Below, piece by piece: positions 1-9,410 of a DNA stretch of 64,000 nt. Position numbers and translations under genes: made by a program. Under the pieces are notes generated by a model, which had not been told where the DNA came from, searched no databases, and saw only the letters and a list, made by a program, of their open reading frames with translations. The DNA is taken from NCBI GenBank assembly GCA_036971475.1, contig JBAIZL010000003.1:90247042-90311041 (forward strand), read 5' to 3'. This DNA comes from Prosapia bicincta. Its lineage: Eukaryota > Arthropoda > Insecta > Hemiptera > Cercopidae. Each line of letters opens with the position of its first letter. Position 1 is the stretch's first letter.

Positions 1-221
1 GAACCTTTCATTAAATAATTTTCACTATAGCACTTAAAAATATTATTGGCTAAGGACTGTAGAAATAATTGAAAAATAGCTTGATTTCTGGAAAAACCAA
101 CATTTTAAGTATGACTAGCTAGGGATTTAATGTATAATTTTTTTACTTTGCATTTTACTTGTCTACCCCAGACGCAAGGTTTTCGCGGTACAGCGTTAAA
201 ATAATTTTTTTGACCCACTAT
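1..221. other. AT-rich flank, no feature seen
   Basis: Left edge of the window. The sequence is AT-rich with no convincing ORF, RNA gene or repeat unit. A 69-codon minus-strand reading frame runs from here into the adjoining TA microsatellite, but it is made mostly of Tyr-Ile repeats and is not a gene. Confidence 0.6.
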
Positions 222-228
222 AATATAT

Positions 229-278
<50 letters not shown>
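222..278. repeat. TA dinucleotide microsatellite
   Basis: A nearly uninterrupted run of TA units with minor variation at the left end. It abuts the short dispersed repeat at 301-379, so that repeat is bracketed by TA tracts on both sides. Confidence 0.95.
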
Positions 279-283
<5 letters not shown>

Positions 284-300
284 AAATTGAATATATATTG

Positions 301-378
301 ATTTGTAAATTCAATTAAAATTCTTGTATTTGTATTTTGACTTAGTTCTTTATTAATACACAAGAATACATATTGCGA

Positions 379-379
<1 letters not shown>
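301..379 (-). mobile_element. Short dispersed repeat inside TA tracts (copy 1, minus orientation)
   Basis: The reverse complement of these 79 bases matches 7159-7237 with only about two mismatches. Both copies are embedded in TA microsatellites. Two nearly identical, oppositely oriented copies about 6.8 kb apart in otherwise unrelated sequence suggest a mobile or microsatellite-associated element. TA flanks would fit a TA-targeting element such as a Tc1/mariner-derived MITE, but no coding part and no clear terminal inverted repeats are visible, so the class is an inference. Confidence 0.6.
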
Positions 380-381
<2 letters not shown>

Positions 382-444
<63 letters not shown>

Positions 445-459
445 AATATATATATATAC
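382..459. repeat. TA dinucleotide microsatellite
   Basis: A long TA tract with a few single-base interruptions (TATG, TAAATA). It lies directly next to the dispersed repeat at 301-379 and runs into the inverted repeat that begins at about 463. Confidence 0.95.
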
Positions 460-462
460 AAA

Positions 463-599
463 AATTAATAAATTAAAAATATTTCAAAAACACGAATATT
501 TTTAATGAATATATTTATTCCTATATATTAATATATATTATAGAATAAATATATTCATTAAAGTAATCTTGTTTTTGAAATATTTTTAATTTATTAACT
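463..599. repeat. AT-rich imperfect inverted repeat (hairpin)
   Basis: A left arm from about 463 to 521 pairs with a right arm from about 541 to 599. The outer part, around AATAAATTAAAAATATTTC, and the inner part, around TTTAATGAATATATTTAT, match nearly perfectly; a few mismatches and a one-base indel lie between. The spacer of about 20 bases is itself AT palindromic. It may be a fold-back or MITE remnant, or an unusually long AT cruciform. No coding capacity. Confidence 0.75.
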
Positions 600-668
600 A
601 TATTACAAGGAAACATATAACCATATTTAATATATATGAAAAGCTGTTAAAACTGACACTTTTAATTA

Positions 669-1485
669 TCTATTGGCTTTATAGTGTGAACAAATTGTAT
701 TCCGCCAACTATCAGAGTGACAATGTCGGTCTGTATTATACGTTGGTAAAAATACAAACTATAATCATATTTACCGAAGGCTAATCTGATCGTGTAACTT
801 GATATAACAGTGAATATATCGAGAGCTTAGAGAAAACATCTGACCTTTCCACAGCACACATTTGTCCTAGAGACCTAAGTGGATTATTTCCCTCTTTCTA
901 CCAACAATAAATCTGCTCTAAAAATACCTAGATGATAGAACAACGTGATAGAGGATTGATAGAATTACATCGTTCTATACTAGTATAAATATTTCATGAA
1001 TTGAATCACGACTCTCGTGAAATAAAAATATTCTTCCAAGTAGCATAATGGATTACCTCTATTGCGTAGAAGCGTTTAGTGACACGCCATCTATGAATAT
1101 ATTCTACAACTAAAATTAGATAACGTTTTTTCGTTTGAACTCTAAAATGACTTTGAAATTTTATATTAGTTTTTCAATTTTTTTTTTTAATATTTAAAAA
1201 AGACAAATTTAACCTCGTAAATCTTTCTGAGTTTCTATAAACCTGGATTTAAAATTTTAATTAAAATATATAAAATGAGAGCTGAGACTTGTTCACTGTG
1301 TCCTGCATTTGTAAAGCCAATGAGAGTGGAGTTTAATTCACCAACACGTCAGGTTTTTGTTAATAATTTCAAAGCACTTTACATTTACTCAAATCCATAC
1401 CGAGATAGTGAAAAAAATGGAGATGTCGATTTCAAACGATCTTTTAGCTTTCGTTATTATTTTTCTAAATTCCCTCCGTTCAAAC
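669..1485 (+). repeat. Diverged ~0.8-kb duplicated segment, copy 1
   Basis: Homologous in the same orientation to 2649-3490. Shared landmarks include ATTGGCTTT at the left end, CAGCACACAT, ACCTAAGTGGATTATTT, GCCATCTATG and CCGTTCAAAC at the right end. Identity by eye is roughly 80% over most of the length but about 93% over 1240-1455. A reading frame from the ATG at 1275 lies in that better-conserved part (61 comparable codons), but most differences between copies change the amino acid (about 9 replacement against 2-3 silent), so it does not behave as a protein under purifying selection. Best described as an unclassified dispersed repeat or local duplication. The 23-bp minisatellite starts exactly where homology ends. 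Confidence 0.8.
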
Positions 1486-1487
1486 AT

Positions 1488-2133
1488 TGTGGGTGGATTC
1501 TGTGGGAGGTAGTATATGGTGTTTGTGGGTAGTTGAGGGTGGCTTCTGAGGAAGGTTACGGATGGCGTCTGTAGAAGGTTGGGGACCTCTTCTGTGGGAG
1601 GTTGGAGGTTACTTCTGTAGGAGATTGGGGTGGCTTCTATGGGAGGTTTTGGTGGCTTTTGAGTGGGACTATGGGTATGATCTAGGGGAGGTAGCATGTG
1701 GTGTCTGGGGGTGGTTGTGGATGGCTTGTGAGGAAGATTGGGGGTGGAATCGGGAGAATGCTGGTGGTAGCTTATGTGGGAGGTTCAGGGTTGCTTCTGT
1801 AGGAGGTTGGGGTAGTTTCTGTGGCAGATTTTTGGTGGTTTTTTTGGAAGGTTGTGGGTGGGTTTTGTGGGAGGTTGTAGGTGGTGTCTGTGGGTGGCTT
1901 CTAAGGAAGGTCGTGGTTGGCGTCTGTAGCAGGTTGAATGTCGCTTCTGTGGGAAGTAAGGGGTTTGCTTCTTTATTAGGTTTGGGTGGCTTCTGTGGGA
2001 GGTTTTAGGTGGCTTCTGTGTGAGGTTGGGTGTAGCTTCTGTATTAGGATGGGGTGGCTTCTGTGGGAAGTTGTGAGTGTCTTCTGTGGGAGGTTTTGGG
2101 TGACTTCTGTGGACGGTTGTGGGTGTCTATTAT
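1488..2133 (+). repeat. G-rich degenerate minisatellite, ~23-bp unit
   Basis: Roughly 28 degenerate tandem units of about 23 bp, clearest at 1995-2130, where successive units begin CTTCTGTGGGAGG or close variants spaced 22-23 bases apart. The plus strand is strongly G- and T-rich with many GG and GGG runs. A 148-codon reading frame (1562-2008, rich in Trp, Gly and Val) is open only because the repeat contains few stops. The unit length is not a multiple of three, so the frame does not encode a repeated peptide. I regard it as non-coding. Confidence 0.85.
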
Positions 2134-2263
2134 ATATAGATAATTATTAATTGAATCTTTAGTTAGTCACTTTAGATTTAATGACGGATCTGTGAATATT
2201 AGATACTAAAAATTTTTTAATTGGAAACACTTTTACTATTGGTTAGACTTAATAAACATTTAC
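2134..2263. other. AT-rich spacer, no feature seen
   Basis: Short AT-rich interval between the minisatellite and the candidate DNA-transposon remnant. Nothing recognisable. Confidence 0.5.
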
Positions 2264-2541
2264 TACCGTAGAGCCTTCGTTATCGGTAATCCTATCGGTA
2301 ATGAGACAATCGGTAATCCGAGGACCGTGAGTGTCTTGGATAATCAAAACTCGGATAACCCGGACTATGTAAAAAAAAAATTGAAATTTGGAGAGAAAAA
2401 AGAAAACTACTGTTCTATAGAGTGAACAATTACGTTATATATATAAAATTGCGGGAGTAAAAATGTCCTGTTTATTTTACTACTACCTGGAAACTCGTTT
2501 ACTCAGTGTTCGCAAAATCGAAGCCGAGGTGTACTACATAA
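2264..2541. mobile_element. Possible degenerate pogo/Tigger-like MITE
   Basis: The left end reads TA followed by CCGTAGAGCCTTCGTTATC, which resembles the known terminal repeat of pogo/Tigger elements (CAGTAGAACCTCG..TATCC) inserted at a TA dinucleotide. Just inside are several TATCGGTAAT-type units and TCGGATAACCCGGAC, also typical of such termini. At the right end CCGAGGTGTACTACATA resembles the inverted terminus. The ~278-bp interval has no ORF, so it would be a non-autonomous remnant. The end match is imperfect and made from memory of the family, so this is tentative. Confidence 0.4.
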
Positions 2542-2648
2542 TATCGTGAAGTATAACAGCAAATAATGAATTATCCGAAACGACACGTTATTTTCCCAGT
2601 AGACAAAACCCAAATCCTAGTGAAAAAACCACAGCTTTAATACCTAAG

Positions 2649-3490
2649 ATTGGCTTTGTAATGTAAACAATATTCACTCTGTCAATTAGCAATTAAAGTA
2701 TGTCTGCATTATACTTTGGTTATAATACAAATTAAAATTATTCTAGACCAAGTCAAATCTGATCGTGTATCGTGACGTAAATATCTCGGGAGCTTAGATA
2801 GAAAACCTAACCCATCCCCAGCACACATCTGTCCTATCGACCTAAGTGGATTATTTTACCTCTTTCTATGAACAATAAATACGCTCTAAAACTACCCAGA
2901 TAATGGAACAACGTGTTAGAGAATTGAATGAATTACATCGCTCTAACTTGAAGTTAGAATTTCATTTTTCTTTAGTTGAAGAGCTAATAATAAAAATACT
3001 TTACAAATTGAATCAAGACCCTCGTGAAACGAAAATATTCCAAGAGGTATAATGAACCACATTTTTACTGCAGAAGCTTTTAGTCCTGTGCCATCTATGC
3101 ATGTATTCTACAATTAAAATTAGCGAACGTTTACCCCTTAAACCCTCCAATGACTTCGAAATTTTATATTAGTTTTTGTTTCAAATTGTTTTTTAAAAAT
3201 ATAAAAAACTAATTGGACCTCGCAAATCCTTCTGAGTTTTTAAAATCCTGGATTTAAATTTTAATTAAAATATATAAAATGGGAGTTGAGAATTGTTCAC
3301 TGAGTCCTGCATTTGTAAAGCTAATGAGAGTGGAGTTTAATTCCCCAACACGTCAGGTATTTGTTAATAATTTCAAAGCACTTTCCATTTACTCAAATCC
3401 ATACCGAGATAGTGAAAAAAATGGAGATGTCGATGTTAAACGATCTCTTAGCTTTCCTTATAATTTTTGCTTAATTACTACCGTTCAAAC
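2649..3490 (+). repeat. Diverged ~0.8-kb duplicated segment, copy 2
   Basis: Second copy of the segment at 669-1485. The offset grows from 1980 at the left end to about 2005 at the right end, mainly because copy 2 has extra bases near 2950-3010. The ATG at 3279 opens a 79-codon frame whose first 60 codons parallel the frame at 1275 in copy 1, with mostly replacement differences. Homology stops at CCGTTCAAAC; the minisatellite that follows copy 1 is absent here. Nature unknown: unclassified repeat or local duplication. Confidence 0.8.
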
Positions 3491-4421
3491 TCTTGGAAGT
3501 TGCTCAAATCCCTCTTAAACCTTCAAGTGAGTTGTTCAATAATCCCAAATTAATAATATTTCTTCTTTTAAAGTAGACTTTACTTTTTAAGCAAAAATCA
3601 GTTTAATTACAGTGGCTGTAAATATTTTAAAAATTGACAAAATTAAATTCAGGTATTTATGTAGTTTATTCTTTTGAGCCCAAAGAGTACACCGTAAAGC
3701 ATCAAGGATGTGATTTTAGTTAACACCCTAAACCTTTCTATTACTAAAAGAATACTATTTTGGTTTGACTGTCTACGTATAAACAGGCTGTATATTAAAA
3801 CCCTCTTCCAGGTTTTTTTTTAATTTTGGGGTTAAGAAGAGCAAATCTGGTCGTTTAAAAGTAATTTGTGTTTTCGTATCACGTCATCAAGATTATGAAA
3901 AGATAATTTATATCCCATTAATAATCTTTTCTGCCAATAAATATTTAAATCATTGAAAATTATTTTTCTTTATTAAAAATATTTTCTTCTTCCAAAAATA
4001 GCAAACTAAAGCGAAACATGAAAATGTTGTTTGAAAAATGAAAAAAACGTTTTTTTCATGTATATTACCAGTTTTATAATTAGTCCAACTGTAAAATAAT
4101 AAAAATAGTTAAATAAAACTTATTTCCTTCAAGAACATTGTTAAATCTACGTTTAGGTTGGTATAAGCTCCTCCCCCTCCTCTTGCCAAATTTATACAGC
4201 CTAATTGTCACATTGCGCACTGATGCTACAGATTGCCCGAAAGCTGCTATGGTAATCTATAAGGAATATATTGTACCGAGTTTCTCAGCCATTGCAGAGA
4301 GATTGTTAATGGCAGTTACTTGTCCGAAACCAGTCTTAAATAATTAACGTTTTTTAGAATTAACTTTACATCACTTTCGTGATACTTAGAAGTGTTTCTT
4401 TGAGTGCAAATTTACAGTAAA
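3491..4421. other. AT-rich intergenic stretch
   Basis: No supported gene. A frame at 4138-4347 would need a TTG start and has only about 31 codons after its first ATG. The segment 4140-4340 has more GC than its surroundings and contains TATAAG and TATACAG stretches, but I see no coherent promoter. The rest is AT-rich with homopolymer runs. Confidence 0.5.
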
Positions 4422-4473
4422 ATGCTGAAAAGTAATTTTTCAATAATTATATTCATAGCTGTTGGAAGTGCAG
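4422..4473 (+). CDS. Candidate first coding exon encoding a signal peptide (partial, weak)
   Basis: An ATG preceded by AGTAAA opens 17 codons translating as MLKSNFSIIIFIAVGSA. This has a basic residue, a hydrophobic core (IIIFIAV) and small residues at the end, the layout of a secretory signal peptide. The frame then meets CAG followed by GTACAA, a plausible 5' splice site leaving phase 1. Insect secreted-protein genes often have a short first exon like this. Against it, no plus-strand frame of meaningful length follows in the next several kb and no clear acceptor was found, so a chance match is quite possible. No gene family can be named. Confidence 0.2.
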
Positions 4474-5260
4474 GTACAAATTATTTTATTTGAATCTTGG
4501 TGGTATTTTATTTAAATTGCATAAAACACCTGCATTAATTTATATTATTTGTTGAATGACATTATCCCGAAGGAATTTATTTAAACAAAACAGATGAAAC
4601 CAAAAGAAACTCATTAAAAGAAGCTGTGTGTAGTCTCCCCCCCCCTCAATACTGCCTGAGATGCATGTTTACATGTTGCTTATTAGGGCTCTACATACGG
4701 TGCAATCATGCTTTTAGCTAGTTAGTTTGGGCACATCTGATGAGGTCGCAGTGCAAGACCCATTCGTCCGACTCAGCTGAATGGATTCCATGAGGCAAGT
4801 TGTGTGAAGCTCTTCACGTAAAAATCTAGGTCGGGAAAGATAAATTAATGGAAATGAGCTCAGCCAATCAGGACAGATGTTTGCGTTCGCGGCCAGCTCT
4901 AGACTGTTTAAAGAACAATGAATTATTCAAAACCATTAGTCAAGTTTACAAACAGGAAAGAAAAAAATAATTAAAAATATTAATGAGTAGATTTAAAAAA
5001 ACGTATTATCGGTTACTTTTTGGCAAACAGTTTTTAAAGGAAATAAGAAGTCATCTTTGGAAAAGCATGTATCTCTAAGTACATTTAAATAGATCTTGCT
5101 CTTTGTGCCCTTTTGGGTAGAAGTTCGTACTTAGGTTTCTTTCGGCAGCTTTTCTTCGTGTAATCACCATATTTAATTCTCTTACAAGCACACATGGTAA
5201 ATGTTGTTAAAATATACTCCTAAAGACCAAGCTGTCACGTGGGGATTAAATTAAACTCAA
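4474..5260. other. Intergenic stretch, no gene seen
   Basis: Mixed composition with a nine-C run near 4638 and a more GC-balanced part at 4640-4920. A CCAAT-like motif (AGCCAATCAGG) lies near 4862, but no start site or ORF accompanies it. If the candidate exon at 4422 were real, this would be intron. Confidence 0.45.
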
Positions 5261-5369
5261 CCTGGGGTGTGCCCGTTCGGTAAGGCCAGCAAGCAGTGTG
5301 AACGTATTTTGAAGAACTAAGCGCAAAGCTTACATTAGGAGTAGCGAGACCAGACCGGTTTGCCAGGCT

Positions 5370-5555
5370 CTACAGGTCTCGTTTAGGACCCTCACATAGA
5401 GGTCCGTGATACCAACCTACTCTGATCCCCGACTGTGAGTCACGAGTTGAATAGGATTCGTCGAGTAGTGGTTCTACATGCTGGACATTAGATAAATCCC
5501 AATTCAGCTTTATCTTTGCGCTACATATTCGAGGAGTGAGGCATTTTCTCTTCAT
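5370..5555 (-). other. Unrecognised 61-codon ORF in a GC-balanced island
   Basis: On the minus strand an ATG at 5555 opens 61 codons to a TAG at 5370. The peptide has mixed, non-repetitive composition (it includes NWDLSNVQHVEPLLDES and SGIRVGWYHGPLCEG), unlike the Ile/Phe/Lys-rich spurious frames nearby, and the island at about 5260-5560 has clearly more GC than its surroundings. I do not recognise the product and see no domain, signal peptide or membrane segment. It could be an old transposon fragment, a fragment of a structured RNA or a chance ORF; no neighbour helps to decide. Confidence 0.2.
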
Positions 5556-5560
5556 CTAAT

Positions 5561-6808
5561 TTTTTTACCATTTTTACGTCTCAGTTTACTTTGTAAGTTT
5601 ATTGGAAAGTAATTTTTTCTAAGGTATTTTTAAAATTTCAAGTAAGATATGTTGGGTATCAGGAATATTGTACAGAAAGATGTTCTACTATTAATCTTCC
5701 CCTTTTACTCTGCTTCCGTCACCACACAATGCCATTTTGAAGCCATCATATATCTAAGACTCTTTGACATATTAAAAACGAATTGTTTATTTAAAAGAGT
5801 TTAAAATATTTTTAAATAATATTCTACCGAATTTTCAATTGTTGGTATATTTTTTAATAGATTTAATAATAATTTTTTAAAATAAATTTTATAATTTAAA
5901 AAATAAAGAAACTACTTTTAAAAAACTGATTTGAATTATTTCGCTTTTGTAAAATTAATAGTTTTTAAATCATATGTTATAAAAAAATTGTTTAAGATTG
6001 AAATTTATAAGGAACATTTCAATAAAGTTTACTAAAAATAAAGACGTTTCTTATTTAAAAAAATTACACCTTTTTAAAAATTTTGAAATTTTATTTAAGA
6101 TGTGCTTACAATTTGCCACACATATTTACGAATTTGAGAAACTGTAGAAATTAGTTTTTATTAGGAAACTATTGCCACATTGCTACAAATTTGGCAGCGC
6201 AATCTCCTTATTTACATATTTCCTTCCTCTTAACTTTCACTCTATAGTAAATCATTACCATATTTACATATTTACTTTCAGAATTTGCATTAACATTCTG
6301 CTAATAATTTACTTTTGTAGCTTAAAGCGATTGTTGTCCGCCCTTTTGCATATTTAAACAGGTTTCATAGAGATGAATGTAAACAGAGATAAATATAGTT
6401 GCACAAAGAGTCGAGATAAAGCGGATTAAAAAGGTACATTGTTGGAATATTTATAGAGACAGGTCGCTCACATCTCGCCAGGGATTTTCCCGTTACAATG
6501 TGTTAATGTTTTCTCATTAAGCATGCAGCTTATAATAGCCACAAATTTCCTGAATTTGATATCCCTGAAAATATTTTATACATGCAACTATGTATATGCC
6601 AAACTGTTTTAGCTTAGTTTGTGAGGTGAATTTATTAATTAAATAATAATACCCATGGAATTACAAATAATAACCTATTAATGGAAAAGCGTTTTCTTGA
6701 CAATAACTGAGAACTGACATATCGGTATGTCAATAATTTTTATTTATCCTAATATCTAAATTTCGACTTTAATTTGTAATTTACATTTTGCCGTAGTTAT
6801 CACTCGCT
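5561..6808. other. Very AT-rich intergenic stretch, no gene seen
   Basis: Dominated by A and T runs (especially 5760-6080), with no supported ORF or RNA gene. A frame at 6172-6357 would need a TTG start and is Ile/Phe/Leu-rich, as expected by chance in such sequence. Confidence 0.6.
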
Positions 6809-7100
6809 ATGTATGTATGTATGTATGTATGTATGTATGTATGTATGTATGTATGTATGTATGTATGTATGTATGTATGTATGTATGAATGTAAGTATGC
6901 ATGCATGTATGTATGCATGCATGCATGTATGTATGTATGTATGTATGTATGTATGTATGTATGTATGTATGTATGTATGTATGTATGAATGTAAGTATGC
7001 ATGTATGTATGTATGCATGCATGTATGTATGTATGTATGTATGTATGTATCTATGTTTGTATGTATGTATGCATGTATGTATGTCTGTATGTATATATGA
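6809..7100 (+). repeat. TATG tetranucleotide microsatellite (first block)
   Basis: Tandem ATGT units with point variants. Two similar interruptions (GTATGAATGTAAGTATGCATG) near 6884 and 6984 are about 100 bases apart, showing that a ~100-bp section has been duplicated within the block. Long frames on both strands (Met-Tyr-Val-Cys or Ile-His-Thr-Tyr repeats) are artefacts of a 4-bp unit. Confidence 0.95.
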
Positions 7101-7111
7101 ATGTGTGTCTG

Positions 7112-7116
<5 letters not shown>

Positions 7117-7160
<44 letters not shown>
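7117..7160. repeat. TA dinucleotide microsatellite
   Basis: Pure TA run joining the TATG block to the dispersed repeat at 7159, the same arrangement as the TA tract beside the first copy at 301-379. Confidence 0.95.
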
Positions 7161-7162
<2 letters not shown>

Positions 7163-7237
7163 CAATATGTATTCTTGTGAATTAATAAAGAACTAAGTCA
7201 AAATACAAATACAAGAATTATAATTGAATTTACAAAT
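7159..7237 (+). mobile_element. Short dispersed repeat inside TA tracts (copy 2, plus orientation)
   Basis: Matches the reverse complement of 301-379 with about two mismatches over 79 bases, starting at ATCGCAATATGT. Here it is followed by a partial inverted copy of itself (7244-7290), forming a stem. It is bracketed by TA tracts (7117-7160 and 7293-7354), which in turn touch TATG blocks. Likely a non-coding mobile or microsatellite-associated element; the class is unknown. Confidence 0.6.
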
Positions 7238-7287
7238 TGAATTAAATTCAATTATAATTCTTGTATCTGTATTTTGACTTAGTTCTT

Positions 7288-7290
<3 letters not shown>
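7185..7290. repeat. 47-bp near-perfect inverted repeat with 12-base loop
   Basis: Arm 7185-7231 pairs with arm 7244-7290 at 46 of 47 positions; the spacer is the 12 bases 7232-7243. The left arm is the inner part of the dispersed repeat that also occurs at 301-379, where only a single arm is present. The structure therefore looks like two head-to-head copies, one truncated. Confidence 0.9.

Positions 7291-7292
<2 letters not shown>

Positions 7293-7354
<62 letters not shown>
7293..7354. repeat. TA dinucleotide microsatellite
   Basis: Pure TA tract immediately right of the inverted repeat, passing directly into the second TATG block. Confidence 0.95.
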
Positions 7355-7378
<24 letters not shown>

Positions 7379-7463
7379 AAAAGTATGTATGTATGTATGA
7401 ATTTATGTATGTATGTATGTATGTATGTATGTATGTATGTATGTATGTATGTATGTATGTATG

Positions 7464-7494
<31 letters not shown>

Positions 7495-8170
7495 TACGTA
7501 TGTATGTATGTATGCATGTATGTATGTATGTATGTATGTATGTATGTATGTATGTATGTATGTATGTATGTATGTATGTATGTTTGTATGTATGTATGTA
7601 TGTATGTATTTATGTATGTATGTATGTTTGTATGTATGTATGTATGTATGTATTTATGTATGTATGTATGTATGTATGTATGTATGTATGTATGTATATA
7701 CGTATGTATGTATGTATGTATGTATGTATGTATGTATGTATGTTTGTATGTATGTATGTATGTATGTATGTATTTATGTATGTATGTATGTATGTATGTA
7801 TGTATGTATGTATATACGTATGTATGTATGTATGTATGTATGTATGTATGTATATACGTATGTATGTATGTATGTATGTATGTATATACGTATGTATGTA
7901 TGTATGTATGTATGTATGTATGTATGTATGTATGTATGTATGTATGTATGTTTGTATGTATGTATGTATGTATGTATGTATGTATGTATGTATGTATGTA
8001 TGTATGTATATACGTATGTATGTATGTATGTATGTATGTATGCATGTATGTATGTATGTATGTATGCATGTACGTATGTATGTATGTATGTTTGTATGTA
8101 TGTATGTATGTATGTATGTATGTATGTATGTATGTATGTATGTATGTATGTATGTATGTATGTATGTATG

Positions 8171-8206
<36 letters not shown>

Positions 8207-8222
8207 TTTGAATGTATGTATG
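7355..8222 (+). repeat. TATG tetranucleotide microsatellite (second, long block)
   Basis: About 870 bases of ATGT units. Interruptions recur at regular distances: TATATACG near 7696, 7811, 7852, 7885 and 8008, and a TGTTTG...TATTTATG pair repeats about 120 bases apart (near 7621 and 7741). The block has thus grown by duplicating ~30-120-bp pieces as well as by slippage. Frames of 235-295 codons here are simple-repeat artefacts on both strands. Confidence 0.95.
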
Positions 8223-8345
8223 AGCCTTATGCGTTACTAAACCACTGATCCTATCATCATGAAACTTTGTAAAATTGTTGAGTACATTCCAGGGAAGTTT
8301 CCTGTCATATTAAGTCTCAGTGCCGTAGTCAGGGTGTCACAGGGA
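8223..8345 (+). repeat. Probable remnant of an arthropod interspersed repeat beside the microsatellite
   Basis: Directly after the TATG block comes GTTACTAAACCACTGATCC followed by ATCATCATGAAACTTTG. From general familiarity, this resembles the motif (accession not recalled) that often follows tetranucleotide tracts in arthropod interspersed repeats (an AACCGCTGAACCGAT..ATGAAATTTG type of sequence). No ORF. The family is not identified and the boundaries are approximate. Confidence 0.35.
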
Positions 8346-9410
8346 CATGCGACTTCCTTAAATTAATTAATTATAGCATAAAAATATTAACCTATAAAAC
8401 GGCGATAGGTTTTTAGTAAAACAACTTAATGACGAAATAACAATTTTTCTCAACATGTATTTTTAAGTTCCAAAATAGCATAAAAATATTATTGCTCATC
8501 TCTCCATGTCTAAAAACATTTTATCGAATTCATTCTAAATTTTAGTTGCTAAGTAACACTCAACAAATTAAAATTATTTCTCAACACATAACAAACAATA
8601 TAGAAACATATAATTTGTATATTCGAGTGTACCTTTAATAAATAACATTCAATCAAGAATATTTATTGTCGCTCATTTCTCGTTTGACTCCTATAAGTCC
8701 AGCTATTATCATGCTATTAAAATACAGCTAATTTTAACACGCCATTCATTGAATTTTAGGCTATACGACGTTCGCCGATTCAGCTAGTATTATAAAAAAC
8801 CAAGAGCAATAACATATATTTTCTGTCACATAATATTATGAGGTACCAAAAATCAGTCTATAAAATTATTCGCGTACTTCCCCCATCTACCGAACTTATG
8901 TTGTAAATATGGTCTCACTTGGTCTGTTGGGTTCTGAGTTATAGTCGGACAATCGTTTTTATATTTGTATTTAAACAAAACCCAAAGGGGTTACTTCCGA
9001 CTAAGTCGAGCAACAAGTGTTCACCTTCAGAGTTGGTTCTGTGCCTGGTTAACTTAACAAAATTATCTGCCAGCTTATATTAAGTTATGCCCGTCCCAAG
9101 TTTAATGAATGCGGCCCGTTTACTTTACGGCTTTAACTTAAGACCTCCAAGACAGTTTGTTTGCAGTTTTATCAATTTCCTCCACAGTTGTCTTAGTCAG
9201 AATTCATGTTAATTTGAATTTTTATGTGTAGGTTACATATTGTTGAGAATATCTGATTCGTTGCAAACACGAGATTTTAAAATATTATATGTTTTTGAAG
9301 ATTACATTGCATTAAAACAATGAACATTTTATTTATAAAATCTGTAATAACTGACTGGACGACTACATTCCTTAATTTAAGGCATTATATTTTCGTAACA
9401 TTGTAATTTC
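8346..9410. other. AT-rich intergenic stretch
   Basis: No supported gene. Small palindromes are visible (CATAATATTATG near 8830, CCTTAATTTAAGG near 9370). The segment 8880-9160 has somewhat more GC than the rest but only short frames. Nothing recognisable. Confidence 0.55.

Noticed and set aside
1562..2008. 148-codon plus-strand ORF rich in Trp, Gly and Val
   Set aside because: Lies wholly within the degenerate 23-bp minisatellite; the composition reflects G/T-rich repeats and the repeat period is not a multiple of three.
4138..4347. 69-codon plus-strand ORF
   Set aside because: Starts with TTG; only about 31 codons follow the first ATG, with no recognisable features. The frame at 6172-6357 was rejected for the same reason.
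6781..8248. Long ORFs (up to 295 codons) in the TATG tracts
   Set aside because: Tyr-Val-Cys-Met or Ile-His-Thr-Tyr repeats open on both strands and in several frames, a property of any stop-free 4-bp repeat.
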